From: Psychrobacter sp. 1044
Lineage (GTDB): Bacteria; Pseudomonadota; Gammaproteobacteria; Pseudomonadales; Moraxellaceae
Direction: 5' to 3'
Length of the DNA stretch: 64,000 bases
Assembly (NCBI RefSeq): GCF_904846525.1
Contig: NZ_CAJHAZ010000001.1
Location: 1-64,000 of the forward strand
In this document: in pieces, positions 27,680 to 36,683 of the stretch
Layout: the number at the start of each line of letters is the position of its first letter
How positions within the stretch are numbered: the stretch's first letter is position 1
Notes under the pieces: generated by a model
The model's database searches: none
What the model saw: the letters and a program-made list of their open reading frames with translations, nothing else
Told to the model about the DNA's origin: nothing
Position numbers and translations under genes: made by a program

Positions 27680-28198
27680 GTAAATAATCCGTTTTATATT
27701 TGGCAAATTAGAGGCAAAAGACAAACAAGAGTCAAAATTGACCCAAAAGGTGCAGTGATATTTTGCTTATAGTAACGCCTTTATAATAAAAAGTAACGCT
27801 AGTTTCTGTCAGTTGGGAAATTATTACTTTACAATTTGGTAATCAACAAGGACACAAATATTTATGACTGGCGATGCCTCAGTATGAGATGACATCTCTT
27901 TGAACGATAAGGCAGTATAGAGGTTGACTCGCTAAGTCGAAGTTATGAAAAGCCAAGGTTACTAGCAGTTATGACCGTTGCAGAGGCTTTGCGTAACATT
28001 GAGTGTCAAATACGTAGTATAGTAGGCAAAAATATGTAAAATCGCTTGCGCTCCTTATGCTGCCTTGATATAAAGACGATAACAAAGCGAAACCTGTTAA
28101 TACGCCCGTCAGGCAGTTTTTATTGCTTAAATGCTATGAGAGCGTTACAATGCTTGGCGTGAGCGTTTATTATCCCCCTTAAACTTGAAGGAAATTTT
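27680..28198. other. Spacer upstream of hupB
   Basis: About 520 bases between the SCP2-like gene and hupB. The lon gene that precedes hupB in many gammaproteobacteria is not here. Apart from the hupB promoter at 28046-28074, no supported structure was found. Confidence 0.4.
28046..28074 (+). promoter_or_regulatory. Probable hupB promoter
   Basis: TTGCGC, a 17-bp spacer and TATAAA. The predicted start of transcription would leave a leader of ~115-120 nt before the hupB ATG. Confidence 0.55.
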
Positions 28199-28471
28199 AT
28201 GAATAAGTCAGAATTAATTGATAGCATCGCCGAGAAAAGTGGTCTAAATAAAACCCAAGCTGGCGATGCATTGAATGCTGTTATGGAAAGTGTTGGTGAA
28301 GCGCTAGAAGCTGGCGATAGCATCTCATTGGTTGGTTTTGGTACTTTCAGCGTAAAAGACCGTAAAGCACGTACTGGCCGTAACCCTAAGACGGGTGAAG
28401 AGCTTAGCATTCCAGCAAGTAAAGTACCAAGCTTTAAAGCGGGTAAAAACTTGAAAGAGCGTTTAAACTAA
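28199..28471 (+). CDS. hupB: DNA-binding protein HU (beta type)
   Basis: Histone-like nucleoid protein. 90 aa with [16 protein letters not shown] at the N-terminus and the arm [24 protein letters not shown], then [16 protein letters not shown]. These are HU rather than IHF signatures. AAGGAAA precedes the ATG. The hupB-ppiD order matches E. coli, which supports the beta assignment. Confidence 0.95.
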   Translation: MNKSELIDSIAEKSGLNKTQAGDALNAVMESVGEALEAGDSISLVGFGTFSVKDRKARTGRNPKTGEELSIPASKVPSFKAGKNLKERLN

Positions 28472-28588
28472 GCCGTTTTATTAAAAACGGATGCTGTATA
28501 ACGACGTGATATACGAATCAACACAGCATTTACTCAGTAAAGCACTATATGGTTTATAGCATGGCTGAAAAGTCATAATATGAACCAT

Positions 28589-28620
28589 AAAAAAGCACCT
28601 AGATATTAGGTGCTTTTTTT
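28589..28620 (+). terminator. Terminator of hupB
   Basis: Perfect stem GCACCTA / TAGGTGC, extended by A-T pairs, with a 5-nt loop and seven T. Confidence 0.92.
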
Positions 28621-28854
28621 ATCGCTATAGTTTGTATCATACCACGTGAATATTTTGAGTCTGCATCAAAAATCACGTATCATAGGGCGCGCGATAGATG
28701 CGTTGTTTGAATAAGGCCGTTTTACTCAGTCTTGTTGTTTTATATCAAATTCACACGTTCTTATTCTTACCATTGCCTGCTTAGATAGCATTGATATTAA
28801 TAGTAATATTACAATGGTTTTTCATCAATATAGGTTTATAAAGCAGAGATAACT
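28621..28854. other. hupB-ppiD spacer after the terminator
   Basis: The full hupB-ppiD gap is 383 bases. After the hupB terminator no ORF or strong structure is seen. A weak promoter-like pair, TTGCCT / TATTAA with a 16-bp spacer, lies near 28775-28800 and may serve ppiD. Confidence 0.3.
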
Positions 28855-30729
28855 ATGGATAAATTGCGCGATTTCTTAAAAAGCTGGCCAGGTCGCATTT
28901 TATTGATTTTATGCCTATCGCCGCTCGCTCTATTGGGTGTCGAAAGCTATTTTGGAGGCGGGGTCGATCCCAACCAAGTCGCTCAGGTGGGTGAAGCAAG
29001 CGTAGGGTTGTCCGAGTATCAGACTGCCGTAAATAACCGTCGTACTGAAATACTAGAACAAGTTGATGATGCCAGTCTATTAAATGAAGATGTGTTGCAC
29101 GAGCAGGTGCTCAAAGGTCTCATTGATCGTACGCTATTGGAGCAGCAAGCGGGCAAGCTTGGTATGACAGTCTCTGATGACACGATTAATCGTTTGTTGC
29201 GTGAAGAAGAAATTTTTAAGGACGCAGAAGGTAATTTTTCTAACGACCAATTCTCAAACTTCTTGCGCCAGCGCGGCATGACTAAAGATCAGCTATTTGC
29301 TGAGTTTCGTAACCAGTTAAGCCTCGACCAGCTCAATGCCAGTATTGTTGGCACGGCAGTATATCCGATGCAAGCGGTCAGTCAATTGATTGACTTACAA
29401 CTTGAGTCGCGCAATATCTGGCTGCATCGATTTAATTGGCAAGATTATGCAGATCAGGTCAAGTTAAGCAAAGGCGATATACAAGCCTATTATGATGCCA
29501 ATAAAGATACGCTAAAAAGTGCGGCGATGGTGGATTTGGCATATTTGCAATTAAGTCCTAAAACCATTCAAGTGAATGAAGTTACGGAAGAAGATTTGCA
29601 GCAGCAATATGAAGCTTATAAGCAAGGGCTAGCGGTCGTCGATGAACGTAAAATCAGTCAAATCCTATTAACGGGTAAAGACGCGAAGACCAGAGCGACT
29701 AAAATCAAAGCTCGCTTGGATAAAGGTGAGTCTTTTGCCACATTGGCTAAAACCGAGTCAGATGATCCATCGGGAGCAACAGGTGGCGATATTGGTACCT
29801 TTAATCCTTCTGTGTTTGGCAATGATGCCGCAGCGGTTGAGCAGGCTTTAGAAGGCTTAAGTGTGGGTGATGTAACAGCACCTATTAAGACTAGCTTTGG
29901 CTACCAGATATTTACCGTAACCGAAGATAACGGTAGTAAAATCCCAAGCCTAGAAAGCATGCGTGCAGAGCTGACAGCAAAAGCCAAAGAATATAAGCGT
30001 CAAGAAATCTATGCAGATAAAGTGACAGCGATTAATGACTTGGCAGCAGATGGCTTTAGTATCGAAGACATCGCTCAGCAAGAGAACGTAACGCTAAAAC
30101 GTATCAAGGATTATCGTAAAGAAAACAACAAGTCGGAGCTATCACAACCAGCAGTGATTAAGCAGGCTTTTGATGAGTTTACCATTCAAGATCAGGCAGT
30201 AACCGCAGGTATCGAAGTCGGTAACGGTACGGTATGGGTGCAGCCAAGCAACTATCGTCCTACGAAAACGCTTAGCTTAGCTGCTGCTACGCCAAAAATT
30301 ACTCAGATATTACGTCAAGAAAAGGCAACGGCATTGGCGCTAAAAGAGGCGAAGAAATTAGCCGCTGGTATTAAAACGCCTGCTGATATCAATAAACAGC
30401 CAGTACGTTTTCAATCATTAGGTGAAGTGAATCGCCAAACCACTCTATTGACAGAGAAAGAGCGCGGATTGGCCTTTAGTCAGCAAGCAGCTAATAATGG
30501 CGTCGTTGCTATTGCCAGTGAGACTGAGATGGGCGCGACTTTGTTGGTTGGTGATCGTATTAAAACAGAGGAGCAGTCGCCATTATCTGATGTGCAAAGA
30601 GCACAAACGGCGGCCATCATTCGTGATAACTTGGGGCAAGATCAGCTACAAGATTACTTGGATTATCTCCGCTTGGTATATAAAGTTGAAATTAATGACG
30701 CCAATATAGCAAACGCGCAAGGGCGTTAG
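28855..30729 (+). CDS. ppiD: Periplasmic folding chaperone PpiD (parvulin-type)
   Basis: Inner-membrane anchored chaperone near the Sec translocon. One N-terminal helix follows the basic KSWPGR (hydrophobic ~14-28). A SurA-like N-domain lies at ~35-200. A parvulin/PpiC domain is at ~260-365 (ERKISQILLTGKD ... SFGYQIFTV). A second helical region forms the C-terminus. 624 aa, the normal size. It is downstream of hupB, as in E. coli. The ATG is preceded by the weak GCAGAGAT. Confidence 0.94.
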   Translation: MDKLRDFLKSWPGRILLILCLSPLALLGVESYFGGGVDPNQVAQVGEASVGLSEYQTAVNNRRTEILEQVDDASLLNEDVLHEQVLKGLIDRTLLEQQAGKLGMTVSDDTINRLLREEEIFKDAEGNFSNDQFSNFLRQRGMTKDQLFAEFRNQLSLDQLNASIVGTAVYPMQAVSQLIDLQLESRNIWLHRFNWQDYADQVKLSKGDIQAYYDANKDTLKSAAMVDLAYLQLSPKTIQVNEVTEEDLQQQYEAYKQGLAVVDERKISQILLTGKDAKTRATKIKARLDKGESFATLAKTESDDPSGATGGDIGTFNPSVFGNDAAAVEQALEGLSVGDVTAPIKTSFGYQIFTVTEDNGSKIPSLESMRAELTAKAKEYKRQEIYADKVTAINDLAADGFSIEDIAQQENVTLKRIKDYRKENNKSELSQPAVIKQAFDEFTIQDQAVTAGIEVGNGTVWVQPSNYRPTKTLSLAAATPKITQILRQEKATALALKEAKKLAAGIKTPADINKQPVRFQSLGEVNRQTTLLTEKERGLAFSQQAANNGVVAIASETEMGATLLVGDRIKTEEQSPLSDVQRAQTAAIIRDNLGQDQLQDYLDYLRLVYKVEINDANIANAQGR

Positions 30730-30805
30730 AAATAAACGGGTTAAAGCAAATTTGAAATACTTACTTAGTCATTCTTTCTAAATAATCTTCTCAAGTTTTA
30801 AGCAT

Positions 30806-30835
30806 AAAAAAGCCACTGTCTACAGTGGCTTTTTT
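30806..30835. terminator. Bidirectional terminator between ppiD and purH
   Basis: Perfect stem AAAAAAGCCACTGT / ACAGTGGCTTTTTT with a 2-nt loop and U-runs on both strands. Confidence 0.92.
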
Positions 30836-30931
30836 AATGAGTATTACTTTTATCATAAAGATTTAGCATTAATGGCGATACGAAATTCAATACTGCTATC
30901 AATGCTACTATTCAAAGTGATACGGAACAAT

Positions 30932-32512
30932 TTAATGACGGAAATGACGCATACCAGTGAAGACCATCGCGATGCCATGCTCATTTGCCGCAGCAATGGT
31001 TTCATCATCACGCATAGACCCACCTGGCTGGATAATAGCAGCAATACCGACTTGGGCTGCGTTATCGATGCCATCACGGAAAGGGAAGAAGGCATCTGAT
31101 GCCATAACAGCACCTTCAGTAGCCAATCCAGCGTGCTCAGCTTTGATAGCAGCGATACGCGCTGAGTTGACACGGCTCATTTGACCTGCACCAACACCGA
31201 TAGTACGCTGACCTTTGGCATAAACAATTGCATTAGATTTGACGTATTTTGCTACATTCCAGCTGAATAATAGATCGGCGATTTGCGCTTCCGTTGGTTG
31301 TACATCAGTGACAATCTTTAAGTCATTGGCTGTAATCAAACCAAGATCTTGCTCTTGTACTAGCAGGCCACCGTTGACGCGCTTGTAGTCAAGCTGACTA
31401 TCGCGTTGATCTGGCGCTGGCAGTTCGCCGCACACCAATACACGGACATTTTTCTTAGCAGCTGTCGCTTCAAGCACACCATCTTCGATGCTTGGTGCAA
31501 TAATAACTTCTACAAACTGATTGTCGATAATGGCTTTAGCAGCTGCTAACGTCAATGGGCGGTTAAAAGCAATGATGCCGCCAAAAGAAGACTCAGGATC
31601 AGTACTGAAGGCAGTGTTATACGCGGTTACTTGATCGTTATCCACAGCGACACCGCAAGGGTTGGCATGCTTAACGATAACGCAAGCAGGCGTACTAAAG
31701 GCTTTTACACACTCAAGGGCTGCATCAGTGTCAGCGATGTTGTTATAAGACAGCGCCTTACCTTGCAGTTGCTTAGCAGTCGCTATAGAGGCCTGTTGGC
31801 TTTTTAGCGGATGGTTTTCCGTATAAAAAGCGGCGTTTTGATGTGGGTTTTCGCCGTATCGTAGATCCTGTGCTTTTTCGAGCTGCACATTAAAGGTACG
31901 TGAGAAATTCTCAGGTTGCTGGCTTTCATTGACACGGCTACCTAAGAAATTGGCAATCATTCCGTCGTACTGTGCAGTATGCTCAAAAGCCTTAACCGCT
32001 AAGTCATAGCGCAAAGCAGGTGTCAGCTCGGTGCCATCACCTAAAGCGGCAAGTATGCGCTCATAATCTGCTGGATCAGTCACGATACCCACATGAGCGT
32101 GGTTTTTCGCCGCAGAACGCACCATCGTAGGACCACCGATGTCGATGTTTTCGATAGCATCGTTCATGGTGACATCCGCACGAGCAATGGTTTCAGCAAA
32201 CGGATATAAATTCACGACAACCAAATCAATACGCTCAATCGCGTGCTCACTCATGACGGCATCGTCTGTACCACGGCGTCCTAAGATGCCACCATGAATT
32301 TTAGGATGTAGCGTTTTGACACGGCCATCCATCATTTCAGGAAAACCCGTGTAATCGGATACTTCGGTCACAGCGACATTGTTTTCTGTGAGTAAACGAT
32401 AAGTACCGCCAGTAGACAGTAAGCCAAAGCCTGACTTAATAAGGCCTTGTGCAAATTCAACGATATTGGATTTATCAGAGACTGACAATAGAGCAAGTGG
32501 GGTTGTACTCAT
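30932..32512 (-). CDS. purH: Bifunctional AICAR transformylase / IMP cyclohydrolase
   Basis: Catalyses the last two steps of IMP synthesis. The N-terminal IMP cyclohydrolase (MGS-like) domain runs from [11 protein letters not shown] to ~200, with STGGTYRLL and VVNLYPF. The C-terminal AICAR formyltransferase domain contains [19 protein letters not shown] and [12 protein letters not shown]. The canonical N-terminus [15 protein letters not shown] sets the start at 32512 (526 aa); the frame is open further up to 32569. The Shine-Dalgarno GGAA lies immediately after a terminator-like hairpin. Confidence 0.97.
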   Translation of the reverse strand: MSTTPLALLSVSDKSNIVEFAQGLIKSGFGLLSTGGTYRLLTENNVAVTEVSDYTGFPEMMDGRVKTLHPKIHGGILGRRGTDDAVMSEHAIERIDLVVVNLYPFAETIARADVTMNDAIENIDIGGPTMVRSAAKNHAHVGIVTDPADYERILAALGDGTELTPALRYDLAVKAFEHTAQYDGMIANFLGSRVNESQQPENFSRTFNVQLEKAQDLRYGENPHQNAAFYTENHPLKSQQASIATAKQLQGKALSYNNIADTDAALECVKAFSTPACVIVKHANPCGVAVDNDQVTAYNTAFSTDPESSFGGIIAFNRPLTLAAAKAIIDNQFVEVIIAPSIEDGVLEATAAKKNVRVLVCGELPAPDQRDSQLDYKRVNGGLLVQEQDLGLITANDLKIVTDVQPTEAQIADLLFSWNVAKYVKSNAIVYAKGQRTIGVGAGQMSRVNSARIAAIKAEHAGLATEGAVMASDAFFPFRDGIDNAAQVGIAAIIQPGGSMRDDETIAAANEHGIAMVFTGMRHFRH

Positions 32513-32526
32513 AAGAAAATTTCCAT

Positions 32527-32553
32527 AAAAAAAGCCTGACGTAAACGTCTGGC
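32527..32553 (-). terminator. Terminator/attenuator-like hairpin abutting the purH ribosome binding site
   Basis: On the - strand: GCCAGACG-TTTA-CGTCAGGC (8-bp stem with one A-A mismatch), then seven T. The T-run ends only ~14 nt before the purH ATG. It is either the fis terminator or a regulated attenuator of purH. Confidence 0.75.
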
Positions 32554-32665
32554 AAGGTGACAATGACAATTGTTGCAGACAATATCATGGTGGATAGCGT
32601 CAATAACGTTAAATTGCCATACATAATGATTGGTAATAAAGATAGAGAAATGCATATAGCAGATG

Positions 32666-33025
32666 CTACATTAAGTCATAAGTTTTGAGTTTTTTGCGTA
32701 AAGTGCCACGATTCAGACCTAAGATTTGTGCACACTTGGTTTGATTGCCTCGAGTTTTTTCAAGGACAACCGATAATAGTGGCTCTTCAATTTGTTTTAA
32801 AATAAGCTCATACAAGTCGGTCGGCATCTCATCACCTAGCATCGCAAAGTACTGTCGTACCACACGCTCCACATGTACGCGCAGTGGTTCATGACGCTGG
32901 CTCGCATCGCTGTCTAATGAGGAGTCAACATGACGAGTTGAATGATGGTTAGCTGTACTATAATCGGCAGGATGCTCAGAGCTTGTGGCAAAATGATTGG
33001 CATTATGCTGTGCATGAGGTGCCAT
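32666..33025 (-). CDS. fis: DNA-binding protein Fis
   Basis: Nucleoid protein and growth-phase regulator. The C-terminal helix-turn-helix GNQTKCAQILGLNRGTLRKKLKTYDL is diagnostic of Fis. 119 aa instead of ~98. The first ~40 residues are a polar His/Ser-rich extension. AAGGA lies 9-10 nt before the ATG. It is upstream of purH, as in pseudomonads, but the usual neighbour dusB is missing. Confidence 0.92.
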   Translation of the reverse strand: MAPHAQHNANHFATSSEHPADYSTANHHSTRHVDSSLDSDASQRHEPLRVHVERVVRQYFAMLGDEMPTDLYELILKQIEEPLLSVVLEKTRGNQTKCAQILGLNRGTLRKKLKTYDLM

Positions 33026-33075
33026 AAGATAATGTCCTTGGGATTGGAAAGAGTCAAACCATAAGATATCAGGGT

Positions 33076-33081
33076 ATTATA
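33076..33081 (-). promoter_or_regulatory. Possible -10 element of fis
   Basis: TATAAT on the - strand, ~50 nt upstream of the fis ATG. The -35 is poor (AGCGCT at 17 bp). Confidence 0.35.
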
Positions 33082-33300
33082 TCAAATTAATATCGTTTAG
33101 CGCTGACAGATTAACCTTATATTGGCAGCAGTATGACTAGGGTATATGCTTACTATTATAACATTGCCACAAAATATAACTGGCTGGGTCGCACTTGCAT
33201 CACTACTGAACTTGCGATCTGCCTACGTTTTTCTGAGGGCTGAAGTTTTAAGAGACGAGGTTGTTTATAGATAGACAGTATTTTGTTGGTAATTATCCAT

Positions 33301-34593
33301 TCAATACAGAGGACTTATAGTCACTTCTCGAATTTGTCTATTAGCTACAGGGATGGTAAATAATATGTTTCGACTACTGTCAGCCGCTAATTGGCTTTGT
33401 TTGCTTAAGAGATAATCAGCTGGCGTGGCGATGAATTCTCCAATCATATCATTTGCACCGTATACGCTGACTTTAATATTCGGATACAGCTGTGCTTTGG
33501 CACTTTGATTGTTTAATGTGGCACTGACATCGCTGGACTTTCCATCCATCTTAATCTTACTCGATTTATGATTAAGGTTGGTAATCGTAAATGCTGTTAG
33601 ATCGGCACTAGGTAAACTACAGGCAGCGACTGCACATACTGATTGTAAGCGCTCTGCATGCACTGGGTTTTTCATCAAGGTTTCTAGATTGAAAATGACG
33701 TATTGAGCAAAAAGTAGCAGTGCTAATACTAAGCATCCTAGTGTCCATAGTAAGGATGCGATAGAACGTCTCTGCGGCGTAGGTGTAAACTTTGCTTGTG
33801 CTTTTCTCACACGCTCTTCGGCGGTTGGTGCTTCATCTTTCAGTGGTACACCCATATCGAGCAACAGTTGTGATAAATCGGTATCGTCTTGTCGAACCTC
33901 TTCGCTTTTATTTTGTTCTTTTAGGAGTTTTTCGAGCCAAGAATTATCCGCAGTATCATCCACATTGGCATGAATATCATTAGCGGCTGCTGAACTGAGC
34001 GCCATTTGTGCCGATGAGGAATTTTCTGTTGTAGCATCAGATGATACTTTCGCTGATGACCCGTTGTTTTTATCTGTTTTTTTAGAGAGGTTACTTGTTG
34101 GTTGGTTGTCTGCTGTAGAAGTATAACTGCTATTGTTCATATTGCTTGCTTGAGTCAGCCAAGCATCCATACTATCTAGAGAATCATACTCTAAAACACT
34201 TTCTTCTGGTTCATCGCTATCCATATCATCATAGATTAAGCCGTCATGAATCAAATCGTCCCCAATTAAAGTATCAGATGAAATATTTTTTAAATGTGGA
34301 GGAGTGAGTGGTGACTTAGCAGCGCCTGCTGCATGTTGATTTTTATTATGATTGTCAGCGGTTTGTGCAGAATGTCCGTTTGAATCGGCTAGCGTATTGG
34401 TGTCAGTCGTTGTATTTTTTTGAATAGCGGAAGTACTGACAGCATCGGCAGTGAGGATAAGATGTTTATTGACCAAAAAACTCTGTTGGCATTGATCACA
34501 GCTAACAGTGGCGTTTACTTTATTCAACTGTGTTTGCTGTATTTTAAAGCAAGCTTGGCAATGAGGGCACTGAGTTTTTATGGGCGTGGTCAT
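33301..34593 (-). CDS. Zinc-ribbon / DUF3426 membrane protein
   Basis: The N-terminal MJ0042-type zinc ribbon has Cys9, Cys12, Cys32 and Cys35 (CPHC...CDQC). A ~220-residue polar, Ser/Asp-rich region follows. One transmembrane helix (~276-298, SLLWTLGCLVLALLLFAQYV) comes next, then an external DUF3426 domain rich in beta strands (NHKSSKIKMDG...NIKVSVYGANDMIGEF). In pseudomonads this family sits between prmA and dusB-fis, the same neighbourhood as here. Function unknown. Confidence 0.85.
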   Translation of the reverse strand: MTTPIKTQCPHCQACFKIQQTQLNKVNATVSCDQCQQSFLVNKHLILTADAVSTSAIQKNTTTDTNTLADSNGHSAQTADNHNKNQHAAGAAKSPLTPPHLKNISSDTLIGDDLIHDGLIYDDMDSDEPEESVLEYDSLDSMDAWLTQASNMNNSSYTSTADNQPTSNLSKKTDKNNGSSAKVSSDATTENSSSAQMALSSAAANDIHANVDDTADNSWLEKLLKEQNKSEEVRQDDTDLSQLLLDMGVPLKDEAPTAEERVRKAQAKFTPTPQRRSIASLLWTLGCLVLALLLFAQYVIFNLETLMKNPVHAERLQSVCAVAACSLPSADLTAFTITNLNHKSSKIKMDGKSSDVSATLNNQSAKAQLYPNIKVSVYGANDMIGEFIATPADYLLSKQSQLAADSSRNILFTIPVANRQIREVTISPLY

Positions 34594-34734
34594 AGGGTCG
34601 AATCCAAAAAATTATGGTTATCAATACCGCTTAGCCACTCGCTAATAGTTGCCTATAGTGCTAATACTGCCGTTTGTATCAGCTTTAAATATTAGCTTTA
34701 AATGTCCATAAATCATGAATAAGGACAGAGTGGC

Positions 34735-34755
34735 GTCAAATGCATGACATTTGAC
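34735..34755. repeat. Inverted repeat between prmA and the zinc-ribbon gene
   Basis: GTCAAATG-CATGA-CATTTGAC, perfect 8-bp arms, extendable by GGC/GCC past a one-base bulge. No T-run. A duplicated AGCTTTAAAT (34681-34690 and 34694-34703) lies nearby. Confidence 0.6.
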
Positions 34756-34789
34756 TGCCCTCTATCGTAACAGATGTAATTAAATGTTG

Positions 34790-35716
34790 CTAGCCTGTAA
34801 ATGTACCAGATAAACGCTGCCAATGTTGGTCTTCTTGCGCTGTAAAAGCATGCTTTGCATCAAGCGCAAAATAAGGTTGATAAGCCGCTGTTACCTGTTC
34901 GGTTTGTGACTCTATTAGACCAGCCAATACAATGCGACCTTTTGGTGCGATTAAAGTGGCGAAGTAAGGCGCTAAGCCAATAAGCGGCTTGGCTAGAATG
35001 TTTGCAACGATTACGTCTACAGGTAATACATCGTTTTGTGCGCAGTAGTCAGTGAAGTCTTCTGGCAAAAACGCTTGCAGGCGATCCCCAACGTGATTGC
35101 GTGCGGCATTTTGATTGGTTGCCAGCACTGCCTGTGGGTCGATATCGACGGCATACACGTGGCGTGCACCTAATAACAAAGCAGCAATGCCTAAAATACC
35201 TGAACCGCAACCATAATCAATCACCACTTTGTCTTTTAGATCTTGTTCTGTTAACCAGTCAAGACATAAGCGGGTAGTGGCATGATAGCCTGTACCAAAG
35301 GCTAGGCCAGGGTCCATAATAATGTTAGTCGCCTCAGGATTGGGCGGCGTCAGCCAGTTGGGTACAATCCATAAATTATTGGCACATTCGATAGGATGGT
35401 AATTGCTCATCCATTCGCGCTCCCAGTCTTTATCATCTACAGCCATGAGCCAGATACGAGTGGCTTGCACTTGTGCTGCGATTTCATGACTGAGCTGCTC
35501 GACTGCCTGACGACTGCCAGCATCGGTGGTCGCATCAAATAGCCCTGTCAAGATAACTTCATCCCATAGCGGTGATTCACCAGGTAATGGCTCAAATAAA
35601 GGCTGGTCACCTGCGTCGTCTAAGGCAATGGATAATGCACCTGCTTCTAGGAGCAGTGCCTCAGCCAAATCGACGTTTGCTTTTTCACATTGTAAATGTA
35701 GTTGTTGCCATGCCAT
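34790..35716 (-). CDS. prmA: Ribosomal protein L11 methyltransferase
   Basis: Trimethylates lysines of L11. The SAM-binding motif I is DYGCGSGILGIAALLLGA. GLAFGTGYHATTRLCL and the VANILAKPL motif are diagnostic of PrmA. The start MAWQQLHLQC at 35716 gives the usual ~308 aa. The open frame further upstream overlaps the terminator at 35776-35823 and is discounted. Confidence 0.95.
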   Translation of the reverse strand: MAWQQLHLQCEKANVDLAEALLLEAGALSIALDDAGDQPLFEPLPGESPLWDEVILTGLFDATTDAGSRQAVEQLSHEIAAQVQATRIWLMAVDDKDWEREWMSNYHPIECANNLWIVPNWLTPPNPEATNIIMDPGLAFGTGYHATTRLCLDWLTEQDLKDKVVIDYGCGSGILGIAALLLGARHVYAVDIDPQAVLATNQNAARNHVGDRLQAFLPEDFTDYCAQNDVLPVDVIVANILAKPLIGLAPYFATLIAPKGRIVLAGLIESQTEQVTAAYQPYFALDAKHAFTAQEDQHWQRLSGTFTG

Positions 35717-35775
35717 AACGATAACCTTAATTAAAAATAAATGTCTATTTTGGATAAATGATACGTGTGCAGAAT

Positions 35776-35823
35776 ATAAAAAGTGAATAGAGACCAAGTA
35801 ATAAACTTGGTCTCTATTCACTT
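35776..35823 (-). terminator. Terminator of the mrcB-TPR unit with a perfect 19-bp stem
   Basis: AAGTGAATAGAGACCAAGT and its exact complement around a 5-nt loop. On the - strand it is followed by TTTTTATA. It lies 16 nt past the stop of the TPR lipoprotein gene. Confidence 0.88.
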
Positions 35824-35838
35824 CGGTATGTCTTGATA

Positions 35839-36648
35839 TTAGCGTAAGGCTTGCTTCGCTTCACTGATGACGCGAGCGTTGCCTTGGGCTTGTCCTGATT
35901 GCAAAATAATTTGCCACAGCGCACGGCGACGACTGGTATCTTGAGAAACACTCAGACCACGGCGTGCCATGGCTTCTGCCTTGCGCGGCTGGTTCTTTTT
36001 TAATGCCACTTGTGCCAAATAGAAATACACCGCAGAAGATTTAGGTGCTAGGCGCTGAGCACGGGTAAAGCTGTTTTCAGCATTGGTCAGTTTGCCAGCT
36101 TTTAGTTGACTGATACCTGCTTGCATCAAATTGCGAAATGCTGGCAAGTTACTATTATTAGTGGTAGCTTGCTGTGTCCGTTGCTGCGAGTTTTTTCTTG
36201 CCTGTTCTAGCAATTCGTTGTGTGACGGTGCTGACGGCTCAGAGATGATGTAGTCATCACGTGAAGGGATGATAATAACTGGATCAGGTTGGGTCAACAC
36301 AGGATTAGATGGTGTAAATACAGGCGTCTCTTGAGTCAACGGATTGGTTGCTTCGGCTGGCTCATAGGGAGTATAAGGCTCAATGGGGTAATCATCCTCG
36401 TCCTCTGTTCTGACAATGGGCGCTTGCGTCACAGTCGCTATGGGGGCTTTAGCTGTTTGCGATGATGGCAGCGTTTGAGTCGGTACCGTTTTTATTGCGG
36501 TAGATGCAGTCGGCGGAGTCTGGCAAGCGCTCAAACTCAACATGCCAGCTAGAGCACTGACTGCCAGCATCTTATTGGCTGGCTTGACTTTGATAGACCG
36601 CGTTATGACGGCTGACCTAGCTGACACAGTTTGCTTGAGAGATAACAT
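35839..36648 (-). CDS. TPR-repeat lipoprotein
   Basis: The N-terminus carries a basic segment, a hydrophobic stretch and the lipobox LSLSAC, so it is a predicted lipoprotein. A Pro/Thr-rich linker follows, then tetratricopeptide repeats (~AGISQLKAGKLTNAENSFTRAQRLAPKSSAVYFYLAQVALKKNQPRKAEAMARRGL region). The start at 36648 (MLSLKQT) has AAGGT upstream. A start at 36693 would overlap the mrcB stop by 10 nt. Location directly behind PBP1B suggests a role in envelope growth, perhaps as a PBP1B partner, but this is inferred from position only. Confidence 0.8.
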   Translation of the reverse strand: MLSLKQTVSARSAVITRSIKVKPANKMLAVSALAGMLSLSACQTPPTASTAIKTVPTQTLPSSQTAKAPIATVTQAPIVRTEDEDDYPIEPYTPYEPAEATNPLTQETPVFTPSNPVLTQPDPVIIIPSRDDYIISEPSAPSHNELLEQARKNSQQRTQQATTNNSNLPAFRNLMQAGISQLKAGKLTNAENSFTRAQRLAPKSSAVYFYLAQVALKKNQPRKAEAMARRGLSVSQDTSRRRALWQIILQSGQAQGNARVISEAKQALR

Positions 36649-36683
36649 TAAGTTGAGACCTTTTTTAAGTTTCACAAATAACT

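Noticed and set aside
28095..28110. Third copy of the GGGCGTAT end upstream of hupB
   Set aside because: Only eight to ten bases match and there is no inverted partner at a sensible distance. Chance is the simpler explanation.
32534..32549. PurR-box-like sequence ACGTAAACGT in the purH leader
   Set aside because: It matches the E. coli PurR consensus at about 11 of 16 positions, but it is fully explained as the terminator stem and loop. I know of no PurR in this family.
35717..35821. Longer PrmA N-terminus
   Set aside because: The extra codons overlap the 19-bp terminator stem of the neighbouring gene, and the canonical PrmA start MAWQQLHL is downstream.
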